From contig JAVHZZ010000010.1 in assembly GCA_036250195.1 (NCBI GenBank), positions 107,374,278-107,438,277 of the forward strand: DNA of 64,000 bases, read 5' to 3'. Positions within the stretch are counted from its first letter, which is position 1. Each line of letters starts with the position of its first letter. Below, in pieces: positions 12,331 to 22,860 of this stretch. Source of the stretch: Mixophyes australis. Its lineage: Eukaryota > Chordata > Amphibia > Anura > Limnodynastidae. The translations under genes and the position numbers were made by a program. The notes under the pieces are model-generated. The model had not been told where the DNA came from. It saw nothing but the letters and a program-made list of their open reading frames with translations, and made no database searches.

Positions 12331-12404
12331 ACAATGGAGCCTATCTTTTAAGGCAAAACTTGGTTTGGGAGGCAGTTGTTGCAAATTGTAGTTGTCTTCT
12401 AACA

Positions 12405-12520
12405 AATGTGGTATCCCAGAGCAACCAATTAGATATTTGCTTTATATTCTAAACTGCATCAAAAGGACAGAATCTGATTGGCTGCTTTGGGTATCAGTAG
12501 TTTTATATCTATGCTCCACT
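12405..12520. mobile_element. Palindromic MITE, copy 2 (diverged)
   Basis: GTATCCCAGAGCAACCAATT on the left and CTGATTGGCTGCTTTGGGTA on the right are inverted. Same family as 7,290 but more decayed and with shorter arms. Confidence 0.55.
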
Positions 12521-12659
12521 TTTAATTAATATCCCCTGAATGTTGGCAAAGTTCTTACAGAATAAAACACAGGTACTCCCATCTCTAAGCCAAGCTTTGT
12601 CAAAAGGTTGTTGTTTGTCAAATTCAAACAATTGCTTTAACATGGTTCAGATTAACTTC

Positions 12660-13010
12660 GCCTTTGGGGCATAGATCTGGCAACCAGTTCCCGGTCTCCA
12701 ATACGGCCTCTTCTGCCCTGGACACGTAAGACCCTTAGTCCGTGATATTGTATATTGTGTAAACTGTAGAAAATCTGACGTTGTCTCTCCATATGTGTCT
12801 CCAGCCTCTCAGCACGCTGCCTGTGGTCCTGATTCCCCGTCACCCAGCTTTGGATTATGACACCCCTCACCTCCATTTCTGAATATTGTGTTTGCACTCT
12901 AATCTCCCTTACACCTTTCTCCTGCTCCTGGACTCTGGCTTGTCTGACCCCACTGCTCCCTGACCTTCTCTGTCTGTATTTTACAATGTTTTGTGTGTAT
13001 ATAATAAATG
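12660..13010 (+). mobile_element. LTR-like C/T-rich segment with polyadenylation signal
   Basis: A CT-rich stretch (TCCTGCTCCTGGACTCTGGC) ends in AATAAA at 13003-13008. Similar in style to 8,990-9,420. Ends were not defined, so the assignment is tentative. Confidence 0.3.
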
Positions 13011-13441
13011 CTAACTATACACAGAAATAAAATGCAGATAGAAGTGTACTGGTAGCATATTATAACTCTGTGACTCTCCTTTCTGCTCTCTAAATTCACA
13101 AACACACAAAATACCTTTATGGAAGTCAGAGTAAAGTATTCTCGCTGGTTATTATTCACGGTACGTTCACTGGCTTTCCAGGGGACCGTTTCTGTAGAGA
13201 GAATTGCAGACTCAGCCAAATGCTGATGAAAACCAATAACAGTAACAATATTCTAACTATTGTGTGTCAGGTATCGTTGCGAGTCTCTGAAAATACAATT
13301 TCACAACGTTAAAGATCCACAATTTATGTCATCATATAAACAAGCGACAGGTGAGAGAATAATAAAACTAAAATAGAATGATTGTCTAATACCATCCCAC
13401 GTACACGGCTTGTATTGGGGAATCTTCACTCGTGACTTGGA
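13011..13441. other. No gene recognised
   Basis: A minus-strand open frame (12,899-13,219) overlaps the preceding repeat and shows no domain. Confidence 0.4.
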
Positions 13442-14215
13442 TGTCACAGGCTGACGGCGTCCGTTTCTCTCATTAAAAAATTAACAAACTGCTAGCCGCA
13501 CCGCCGCGACTCTCACCTTCCTCCTGCGAGCGCCCCATCCGTCGCTATGACGATCAGGATGTCGCTTCCGGTGTCTTCGTCCCAGTTGCCTGGGCAACAA
13601 CCGGGACGCTGGAGTTCTCCTGCTGCCGCGCCCGGCCAGCTGTCAAACAGCCCGGCGGGCGTGCAGGTCTGTATAGGACCAGTCACTCAGGGTTAGGACT
13701 AATTAGCAACTGCACACTCTCCCCTCATTGGTTGGCAGTGCTATGTATTAATTAGGCTGCTCCTGGGGATTCTGTCAGGGCTCTTCTCTGATTGGCTACT
13801 TGGACTATTTAAGGCAGTGAGGACTGAGCCTCACTGCCAGTTATAGCGTCCTGTTCCAGTACTGCTGCCTGCTCCAGTTCCTGTGTTTGGTGTTGTAACC
13901 TGAGATTGATTACCTGTGTATGACCTTTGCCTGTTCCTGGATCCTGAATCTGTGCATGTGACCCTGATCTATTGCCTGTACCTGACATACTCTCTGGTAC
14001 TCTGTCCAGTCCGCTGATCTCTGGCCTATGGCTACTCTGTGTACCTGTGCGCTGCCGTGTTAGCATAAACTAATACTACTCTGAGCATAAGACCTGGGGG
14101 CATCTGAGTACCTGTGAGCAAAACCAGTCTCTACGGGAAAGGCGGCTGCTAAAGGTGAAGACCTCTTCTACCTGTTCTATGAGTTTATGCCGCACTGGTG
14201 GCCATAACACAAACT
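13442..14215 (+). mobile_element. Probable LTR with CpG-rich promoter
   Basis: Starts TGTCACAGGCTGACGG, similar to the TGTCAC start of the solo LTR at 21,212. It contains a CpG-rich block (13,480-13,680), a TATA-like TATTTAAG at 13806, and a downstream C/T-rich transcribed-type region. A possible end is GGCCATAACA near 14,209. No matching 5-bp duplication was found, so either the 3' boundary is wrong or it joins internal sequence. The alternative is a promoter CpG island of an undetected gene. Confidence 0.4.
13565..13598. promoter_or_regulatory. ETS-like site and perfect RFX X-box
   Basis: CTTCCGG (13565-13571) matches the ETS core on the minus strand. GTTGCCTGGGCAAC (13585-13598) is a perfect X-box of form GTTRCC-N2-GGYAAC, the motif bound by RFX factors. 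Both sit inside the CpG-rich block upstream of the TATA-like motif. Binding is inferred from the motifs only. Confidence 0.45.
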
Positions 14216-14769
14216 AACATAGTTCAGCAAAAGTTAATGGGCGTCATTTATATAATTGGCTCCTGAATAAACCTTGTTGTGATGCAAGGGGCCAAATACA
14301 ATTTATTTTGTTACATGCATGGATGCATTGCATGCAGGAAGTACTGGGCAGCTTTATTTTAGTTCTGTGATTTAGAATTGAGCTAGAGTTGGTTCTCCTG
14401 TCTCAGCTCCAAATGTATCCACACATTGTAAACTTCCTCACTGAAGTGCAACATGGTTTAATCAACGTCACTCCGGCACTCTGTAACACAGGGCTCTCCT
14501 GAGCTTCTGACATAATTCAAGTGTCTGGGGACAGACCAAACTATGTGTTTCCAACTTGTCCCAGGTTTGGGCCTGTCACGTCTCTTGCCACCTTGCTTGC
14601 AACCATCACAGTTGTTAATAACTGATGAAATAAAATGCAACCATGGAAACAAGCACAGTTTGTTTCCATTATTACTGTTGCTAAGGAAATTCAAAATGTA
14701 TTTGTCAAACAACAGTAGCAAAGTGTTTCCGAGCTTTAAACAGGAATTTTCAGGCAGAAGTCTTATTTC
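14216..14769. other. No gene recognised
   Basis: Overlapping frames on both strands around 14,458-14,787 show no domain. The right edge runs into the minisatellite. Confidence 0.4.
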
Positions 14770-15545
14770 TCTTTCTTTTACCTCCAACAGTTTCTTACCT
14801 CAACCTTTCTCTTACCTCCACCTGTCTCTCACCTCCATCTGTCTCTCACCTCCAGCTGTCTCTTACCTCCAGCTGTCTCTTACCTCCAATGGTCTCTTAC
14901 CTTCACCTGTCTCTCCCCTACAGCTGTCTCTTACCTCCACCTGTCTCTTACCTCCACCTGTCCTCCACCTGTCTCTTATCTCCAGCTGTTTCTTACCTCC
15001 GTCTCTCTCCTCCAGCTGTCTCTCGCCTCCACCTGTCTCTTACCTCTAGCTGTCTCTTACCTCCACCTGTCGCTTACCTCCAATGGTCTCTTACCTCCAA
15101 TGGTCTCTTACCTCCACCTGTCTCTTACCTCCACCCGTCTCTCACCTCCACCTGTCTCTTACCTCCACCTGTCTCTCACCTCCACCTGCCTCTCACCTCC
15201 ACCTGTTTCTTACCTCCAGCTGTCTCTTACCTCTACCTATCTCTCACCTCCACATGTCTCTTACCTCTACCTGTCTCTCACCTCCACATGTCTCTTACCT
15301 CAACCTGTCTCTTTTCTCCAGCTGTCTCTTACCTCTACCTGTATCTCACCTCCACCTGTCTCTTACCTCCACCTGTCTCTTTTCTCCAGCTGTCTCTTAC
15401 CTCCACCTGTCGCTTACCTCCACCTGTCTCTTACCTCCACCTGTCTCTTACCTCCACCTGTCTCTTACTTCCACCTGTCTCTCACCTCCACCTGTCTCTT
15501 ACCTCCAGCTGTCTCTTACCTTCAACAGTCTCTTATATCTTCCTT
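14770..15545 (+). repeat. Minisatellite, 17-bp unit, about 45 copies
   Basis: The unit is close to TCTCTTACCTCCACCTG, with substitutions such as AGCTG for CACCTG and CACC for TACC. Since 17 is not a multiple of 3, all three plus-strand frames pass through the array; their freedom from stops reflects unit composition, not coding. Confidence 0.93.
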
Positions 15546-15676
15546 TCTCTTACTGTTTCTTGCTCCTTTCTTTTTCTTAATCTCCAACTGTCTCTTAAAA
15601 AACAAGAGTAATACGAGTTTACCAAAGAACTGTGATCGCGCTAATCTGCAAAGTTGGACAAATTGCACGATGTACC
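15546..15676. other. Junction between two minisatellites
   Basis: About 130 bases of non-repeated sequence (including CTTTTTCTTAATCTCC, close to a decayed 17-mer) separate the 17-bp and 18-bp arrays. Confidence 0.6.
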
Positions 15677-18114
15677 CAGCTCTGAGGCCAGCAGCAGCTC
15701 TAAGGCCAGTAGCAGCTCTGCGGCCGGCAGCAGCTCTGAGGCCAGTAGCAGCTCTGCGGCCGGCAGCAGCTCTGAGGCCAGTAGCAGCTCTGCGGGCGGC
15801 AGCAGCTCTAAGGCCAGTAGCAGCTCTGCGGCCGGCAGCAGCTCTGAGGCCAGTAGCAGCTCTGAGGCCAGTAGCAGCTCTGAGGCCAGCAGCAGCTCTA
15901 AGGCCAGTAGCAGCTCTGCGGCCGGCAGCAGCTCTAAGGCCAGTAGCAGCTCTGCGGCCGGCAGCAGCTCTAAGGCCAGTAAAAGCTCTGAGGCCAGCAG
16001 CTGCTCTGAGGCCAGCAGCAACTCTGAGACCAATAGCAGCTCTGAGGCCAGCAGCAGCTCTGAGGCCAGCAGCAGCTCTGAGGCCAGCAGCAGCTCTGAG
16101 GCCAGCAGCAGCTCTGAGGCCAGAGGCAGCTCTGCGGCCAGCAGCAGCTCTGAAACCAGCAGCAGCTCTGAGGGCAGTAGCAGCTCTGGGGCCAGCAGCA
16201 GCTCTAAGGCCAGAGGCAGCTCTGCGGCCAGCAGCAGCTCTGAGGCCAGAGGCAGCTCTGCGGCCAGCAGCAGCTCTGAGACCAGCAGCAGCTCTGAGGG
16301 CAGTAGCAGCTCTGAGGCCAGCAGCAGCTCTAAGGCCAGAGGCTGCTCTGCGGCCAGCAGCAGCTCTGAGGCCAGTAGCAGCTCTGAGGCCAGCAGCAGC
16401 TCTAAGGCCAGTAGCAGCTCTGAGGCCGGCAGCAGCTGTGAGGCCAGTAGCAGCTCTGAGGCCAGCAGCAACTCTGAGGCCAGCAGCAGCTCAGAGGCCA
16501 ATAGCTGCTCTGAGGCCAATAGCAGCTCTGAGGCCAGCAGCAGCTCTGAGTCCAATAGCAGCTCTGAGGCCAGTAGCAGCTCTGAGGCCAGCAGCTGCTC
16601 TGAGTCCAATAGCAGCTCTGAGGCCAGTAGCAGCTCTGAGGCCAGCAGCTGCTCTGAGGCCAGCAGCAGCTCTGAGGCCAGCAGCAGCTCTGAGGCCAGT
16701 AGCAGCTCTGAGACCAGCAGCAGCTCTGAGGCCAGCAGCAGCTCTGAGGCCAGCAGCAGCTCTGAGACCAGCAGCAGCTCTGAGGCCAGTAGCAGCTCTG
16801 AGGCCAGCAGCAGCTCTGAGACCAGCAGCAGCTCTGAGGCCAATAGCAGCTCTGAGGCCAGTAGCACCTCTGAGGCCAGTAGCGGCTCTGAGACCAGCAG
16901 CGGCTCTGAGGCCAGTAGCACCTCTGAGGCCAGTAGCAGCTGAGACCAGCAGCAGCTCTGAGGCCAGTAGCAGCTCTGAGACCAGCAGCAGCTCTGAGGC
17001 CAATAGCAGCTCTGAGGCCAGTAGCGCCTCTGAGGCCAGTAGCAGCTCTGAGACCAGCAGCGGCTCTGAGGCCAGTAGCACCTCTGAGGCCAGTAGCAGC
17101 TCTGAGACCAGCAGCAGCTCTGAGGCCAGTAGCAGCTCTGAGACCAGCAGCAGCTCTGAGGCCAGCAGCAGCTCTGAGACCAGCAGCAGCTCTGCGGCCA
17201 GCAGCAGCTCTGAGACCAGCAGCAGCTCTGAGGCCAGCAGCAGCTCTGAGACCAGCAGCAGCTCTGCAGCCAGCAGCAGCTCTGAGACCAGCAGCAGCTC
17301 TGAGGCCAGCGGCACCTCTGAGGCCAGCAGCAGCTCTGAGACCAGCAGCAGCTCTGCGGCCAGCAGCAGCTCTGAGACCAGCAGCAGCTCTGAAACCAGC
17401 AGCAGCTCTGAGGCCAGCAGCAGCTCTGAGACCAGCAGCAGCTCTGAGGCCAGTAGCAGCTCTGAGGCCAGTAGCAGCTCTGAGGCCAGCGGCAGCTCTG
17501 AGACCAGCAGCAGCTCTGAGGCCAGTAGCAGCTCTGAGACCAGCAGCAGCTCTGAGACCAGCAGCAGCTCTGAGGCCAGCAGCAGCTCTGAGACCAGCAG
17601 CAGCTCTGAGGCCAGCAGCAGCTCTGAGACCAGCAGCAGCTCTGAGGCCAGTAGCAGCTCTGAGGCCAGCAGCAGCTCTGAGACCAGCAGCAGCTCTGAG
17701 ACCAGCAGCAGCTCTGAGGCCAGTAGCAGCTCTGAGGCCAGCAGCAGCTCTGAGACCAGCAGCAGCTCTGAGGCCAGAGGCAGCAGCTCTGAGGCCAGCA
17801 GCAGCTCTGAGTCCAGCAGCAGCTCTGAGGCCAGCAGCAGCTCTGAGACCAGCAGCAGCTCTGAGGCCAGTAGCAGCTCTGAGGCCAGCAGCAGCTCTGA
17901 GACCAGCAGCAGCTCTGAGGCCAGAGGCAGCAGCTCTAAGGCCAGCAGCAGCTCTGAGACCAGCAGCAGCTCTGAGGCCAGTAGCAGCTCTGAGGCCAGC
18001 AGCAGCTCTGAGACCAGCAGCAGCTCTGAGGCCAGAGGCAGCAGCTCTAAGGCCAGCAGCAGCTCTGAGACCAGCAGCAGCTCTGAGGCCAGCAGCAGCT
18101 CTGAGGCCAGCAGC
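15677..18114 (+). repeat. Minisatellite, 18-bp unit, about 135 copies
   Basis: The consensus is GAGGCCAGCAGCAGCTCT, with common variants GAGACCAGCAGCAGCTCT and GCGGCCGGCAGCAGCTCT. Because 18 is divisible by 3 and the unit lacks stops in several phases, frames stay open on both strands (repeating peptides of EASSSS, ALRPAA and ASELLL type). A 2-base loss near 16,936 (AGTAGCAGCTGAGACC) shifts the phase. A few 21-base units (GAGGCCAGAGGCAGCAGCTC, then T) appear after 17,768 and mark a ~111-bp higher-order repeat. Frog variants of the GCGGCC type cluster in the first 300 bases. Confidence 0.95.
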
Positions 18115-21027
18115 ATGTGCGCTAGGTTTACATCAGGCTTACACTCAAGTCTTAAAACGTTTTGCTAGCGAAATAACATTGTAAAAATCCTTCTGGAATA
18201 CAGATGGTATCAATCTCCTTCTCGTGTACAACTACATTTTTTTTGTATACATCCTACTAAAATACGCCCACAAAATCATATAATATTGGTACGATCAACG
18301 AAGAAAGTACTTATCAGCTTCAGTTGTGAATCGCCAATCAGCAAATCAGAAGCGGCTAGTTAGTACTGGGGGCTGTCATCACCATCAGTGTGTACTTGCA
18401 CCAGCCCTTGGGCACCCGCAATTGATACGGTTACTGTAAGAATCAGAATTCCAGTTCCAGAGTCTATTAAAAAAAATAGTACAGTTAAAAAAAGAAAGAA
18501 AAATTTTGAAAAAGCAAAGAAAAAAATGCTTTATTTTAATAAGATGAGATGGCGTCAGCCAGTAGAGGACACCGGCTGTGCTGTTCTTGGTAAATAGACT
18601 TCGCCATGCAAAGCATCGCAGGGGGCCCCTGTCCACTGGCCCTTACCGGCTGGGGGGGGGGGGTTGGTAAATAGAGAAAAGTCCTGAAACAAAACCCCCA
18701 TTTTGCAGGATTTAGGGCTTATCGTCCTTTAATAAACAGACCCCTTGGAGAGATTTTATTTCATTCAGCAATCTTTAGCCTCTGCATGTCATTTTTTGTA
18801 CTTTTCATTTCACTTGTTAAAGTCTAAATTAATTTAAAGAGAAGAATTGCTTTTTTCATATATCCTGGTTATTTTCTGCAAATCCACTTATCTCGATCAA
18901 TTTAAATCCACCTGCTGTTTCCACAATAGAATCTGACTGTGATGTGATTTCAAGTCTGCTATTATTATTACTCATTTAGAAAAAGTTAATAATTAATGTA
19001 TTATCCTGATTAATGGCCTGAAACTAAAGATCTCACTTCCCAGTAATTATTTACAGCGTATTCGCTCAGAACTTCCTCTTTCTCTCTATTGAGGTAGAAA
19101 ATTAAGCTCTGAAAACCCACAATTATTTGGTACCTTTGTTAGTGTTCTGTGGACGTCATTTACAAGGCGTAAAACAGCAGAGGAACGGCGCAATGTCCTC
19201 TTATAATTCCGGCAAATCACACACCTTTATGAAGCGCGGGGGGGGGGGGGGGGGGCATTAGCGGAGGAACTGGGAGAAGTTGGGTGGAATGGAGGCTTCT
19301 ACGCGGGAAGTGCAAAACTGGGATTTCAATTTGCAGAGCAAGATTATTGAAATTAGAAAAGGGGGGGGGGGTGCATTTTTAGGCGTGTACCAGGGTGTGA
19401 AAGGGGGCATCCAAAAATACTTTTTTCTACAAGGTACATTTTGTGCTGGGAGAATTTTTTTGTTGTAACTGTAAAATAAGAAATAAGAGGCCTCTTATGT
19501 GATGTTGTACAATTAGAGCTCATTTGCAAATGTTGCATCCAAATTAAGGAAAATCAGAAAAAAAATTTTTTTTGGGGTACCCCACATATCTATAGGCAAC
19601 GTGTCTACTTGCAGCCAATGAGTAAGGTTTCTGTGAACATGGTGTCAATAAATCATACAGTAAAATAAATATAGGGATCTTTTAATAAAAATAGACAGAA
19701 CGCAGCCACATCAGCATTGGGGACACGAAGGGGAACTCCCTAAATGCTCCTGGTTTTAATTAGGTTGTTTATCCCTTTATTTTTGTCTTTTTACACCAGA
19801 CATCACTATGATACAAATAACAGCCTATTGGATAATCTGCAGATATAATGTCCACCATGGTCTCTTCCTCTCCTCTGCAGCCTCTAATATGTTAGGAGGC
19901 GGCTCTGACAGAATGGAATACCAACTGTGCCGAAGAACACAATGTGGATTGGTTGATTCACACACACAGGGGCGGAGCAAGTGATGTCACAGTAGCTGAA
20001 ATGACTGCAGACTTTATCACCTGCATTAGATCCCAATAAAATGCTCCCCTAAAGTTTTGGGAGGCGCTTCAGCTGTCTGTAATGCATCAGAGAGGTAACA
20101 CCTTGCATTTTAAAAATGCTACAATGGAATGTCAGGGTACAATGTATTTTACCTTCATGTTTTATTGCTGAAATTTTTAATGTTAGCATTTATATTTCCT
20201 TCTTGAAACCACCGTTAATCCTCTGCCCAAATGCCGTCATAAATAAAAGTATTAAAAATGCGGCTCTGGCAGGTGGGAGTGAGACGGACAAGCGTTTCCC
20301 ACACGTCCGCCATTTGTTATACACTTGAAGTGAAAACATGATTATTGACCGCTTAGTGCAGTGAAATAGCAAAATCTCTTCCATGTGTCAGAATATTAAA
20401 TGTCTCATCATTTCCATTGCTTGTACGCGGCAGCCAAACCATAATTTAAACTTCAGACACGGAGACATGAAAGTGCTGGGGGAACGTGGAATAAAGTGGG
20501 ATATATATTTTTAAACACTCGTATTTTTGACATCCTACGAAGCTAATTGAAATGCTTGTAGAACTCTGCGTGTTAGAGCAGCAACAATCTATTTTAATTA
20601 AATGTAACCTTTTAAAATCGAGACGTGGCTTTATCTAGGGAAAGCAATGCAGCCCGTTTGGAGCGATGGGCACTTTGTAAGGCTGTGAAACAAGAAGGAA
20701 ATTCTATTTTGACCTTTAAGTGGAGTTTGACAGGAACATGTGAGAAGTCTCATAATTTTGTTGCATTTTTTTTTTCCTTTAAATTTAGACAGAGGAACGA
20801 TCAGCGTGACATGATTGATAGTCTTTCTGCTACACTGAAGGACTTTATAAGTCCATTAAATAAAGTGCCTAAAGTCTTATTACTGTCTTATTTTCTTTAC
20901 AGAAGCCTCCATGTGTCCGTCAGACTCTTCACGTTCATTTTAATGACCGCCCACCGTCTCCGCTCCATATCGGAAATCTGTCTGTGTGAACCATTAACAA
21001 GATAGTGAAAATTTATGGAACACTGTT
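18115..21027. other. No gene recognised; candidate conserved non-coding DNA and G runs
   Basis: G runs lie at 18,652-18,663, 19,238-19,255 and 19,361-19,371. The stretch 18,770-19,100 is unique-looking and A+T-rich, without repeat hallmarks. The plus-strand frame at 20,625-21,005 (126 codons) has no recognisable domain. Confidence 0.4.
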
Positions 21028-21211
21028 GTCTGTGTGTTGGTTAATTCCACCATTCATCTATATATTGACCATTTCCAGAGCATTGGTCCTTGCGTGGGTC
21101 GTCTCACACATTTAGCTGTGTATTAGCCGCCTCTAGAATATAGAACATTGATCTGGGTCTAGGTCACCTCTAGAATATTGTCCATCTCTAGATCATTAAT
21201 CTGTGTGTTGA
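21028..21211. repeat. Old degenerate tandem repeat, left part
   Basis: Diverged ~40-50-bp units contain CTCTAGAA(C/T)ATTG and (A/T)CTGTGTGTTG. The array continues at 22,392 after the LTR-like insertion, so both parts were one array before insertion. Confidence 0.6.
21207..21211 (+). repeat. Left 5-bp target-site duplication (GTTGA)
   Basis: GTTGA immediately precedes TGTCAC at 21212 and recurs immediately after GTGACA at 22392-22396. Confidence 0.75.
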
Positions 21212-22391
21212 TGTCACGGTTCCACGCGGGGATCAGGGCTTTACCATGCGAATCCTGGGGTTCCTACAGCTTAGCCCTACACCAGCAGGTCGCGGAGTCT
21301 AACGAGGAGACGGTGTTCACCAGGAGCCACCGCAAAGCAGTATGGTCTTAGCTGTGTCTCGCTCACAGGTCGCAGACCCTACTAGAGTACTGAGCGAGAC
21401 CCTTTGGGGAAGTCAGGAGATAAGGAACAGACAGCAGCAGTGAAGAATAGATGAAATACCAGAACAGCCGATGGAGCGTCAGCTCACTAGACAAATAGAT
21501 AGATATGCAGGTACTTGGATGGAGCGTCAGCTCTGTAGACAAGTAGAAAGATATGCAGGTACTTGGATGGAGCGTCAGCTCTGTAGAAAAGTAGAAAGAT
21601 ATGCAGATACTTGGATGGAGCGTCAGCTTTGTAGACAAGTAGAAAGATATGCAGGTACTTGGATGGAGCGTCAGCTCTGTAGACAAGTAGATAGATATGC
21701 AGGTACTTGGATGGAGCGTCAGCTCTGTAGACAAGTAGATAGATATGCAGGTACTTGGATGGAGCGTCAGCTCTGTAGACAAGTAGAAAGATATGCAGAT
21801 ACTTGGATGGAGCGTCAGCTCTGTAGACAAGTAGATAGATATGCAGGTACTTGGATGGAGCGTCAGCTCTGTAGACAAGTAGAAAGATATGCAGGTACTT
21901 GGATGGAGCATCAGCTCACTAGACAAATAGATAGATATGCAGGTACTTGGATGGAGCGTCAGCTCTGTAGACAAGTAGATAGATATGCAGGTACTTGGAT
22001 GGAGCGTCAGCTCTGTAGACAAGTAGATAGATATGCAGGTACTTGGATGGAGCGTCAGCTCTGTAGACAAGTAGAAAGATATGCAGGTACTTGGATGGAG
22101 CATCAGCTCACTAGACAAATAGATAGATATGCAGGTACTTGGATGGAGCGTCAGCTCTGTAGACAAGTAGATAGATATGCAGGTACTTGGATGGAGCGTC
22201 AGCTCTGTAGACAAGTAGAAAGATATGCAGGTACTTGGATGGAGCGTCAGCTCTGTAGACAAGTAGAAAGATATGCAGATACTTGGATGGAGCGTCAGCC
22301 AAGATGGCAGCGCCCGGGACGGAGTGGACCGCCGGAGGAAGGTAAGTTTGCCGGGGTCGGGTGGGCTGCCTCTATTACCCGACAAGTGACA
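21212..22391 (+). mobile_element. Solo LTR (~1,180 bp) with internal minisatellite
   Basis: Begins TGTCACGG and ends AAGTGACA, so the termini are TG...CA with a 6-bp inverted repeat (TGTCAC/GTGACA), and 5-bp GTTGA duplications flank it. Removing the element plus one GTTGA joins CTGTGTGTTGA to TTACTTCTAGAA, restoring the flanking tandem unit. No internal retroviral genes are present, so this is most simply a solo LTR left by recombination, probably of a Ty3/Gypsy-type element; the clade is inference. It contains a 48-bp minisatellite and a GC-rich end (GGCAGCGCCCGGGACGGAGT). Confidence 0.7.
21465..22300. repeat. Minisatellite, 48-bp unit, about 17 copies
   Basis: ATGGAGCGTCAG recurs every 48 bases from 21471 to 22287. 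Units differ mainly in CTCTGTAGACAAGTAGATAG versus CTCACTAGACAAATAGATAG and in GCAGG versus GCAGA. The unit is 16 codons long and stop-free in some phases, so 311- and 340-codon frames on opposite strands are artefacts. Confidence 0.95.
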
Positions 22392-22640
22392 GTTGATTAC
22401 TTCTAGAAAACCGGTCCCTGTGTTGGCGCGCTCTAGAACATTGATATGTGTGAAGGTCTCCTCTGGAGCAACTATGTAAAGTCATTTCTAGAATTGTGCT
22501 GGTCACCTCTGGCCTATTGATCTATGTTTGGCTTAGTCTGTGTTATTTACCTCTAGAACTGGTCTATGTTTTGGTCACATCAAGAACATTGGTCTATTTG
22601 TTCTGCTCTTCTAGAACATTGCTCTATATGTTACATCTAC
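22392..22640. repeat. Old degenerate tandem repeat, right part
   Basis: Opens with the right GTTGA duplication. Units such as CTCTAGAACATTGATATGTG, TCTAGAACATTGCTCTATAT and CAAGAACATTGGTCTATTTG continue the pattern seen left of the LTR. Confidence 0.6.
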
Positions 22641-22860
22641 ATCTAAATGTTACATGATACAATCAGGCAAAGATAAGCACGGCCGAGTCAATATACTGAG
22701 ATTTGCACTTCACTAGCCCCTAGGATAACCCTTCTATCTATTCTAGGTTATTGCAAGCAACACACCTTACTGTGAGTCATTGTCAATAACTCTCTATTAT
22801 AGCAGTGCGTCCTACTAGTCACCGACTTAGACACTCTATCAGTAATTGTACGACATAGTA
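22641..22860. other. No feature recognised
   Basis: Short unique spacer. Confidence 0.4.

Noticed and set aside
13442..14215. Second solo LTR with target duplications
   Set aside because: The TGTCAC start is good, but no TTGGA duplication could be found at a CA end, so only a tentative LTR call is made.
15641..18168. Long open frames of 240-1,022 codons on both strands
   Set aside because: They follow from 17- and 18-base tandem units lacking stop codons. Several phases on both strands are open at once and no domain or splice context is present.
21363..22406. 311- and 340-codon frames on opposite strands
   Set aside because: The 48-base (16-codon) minisatellite in the solo LTR keeps both strands open.
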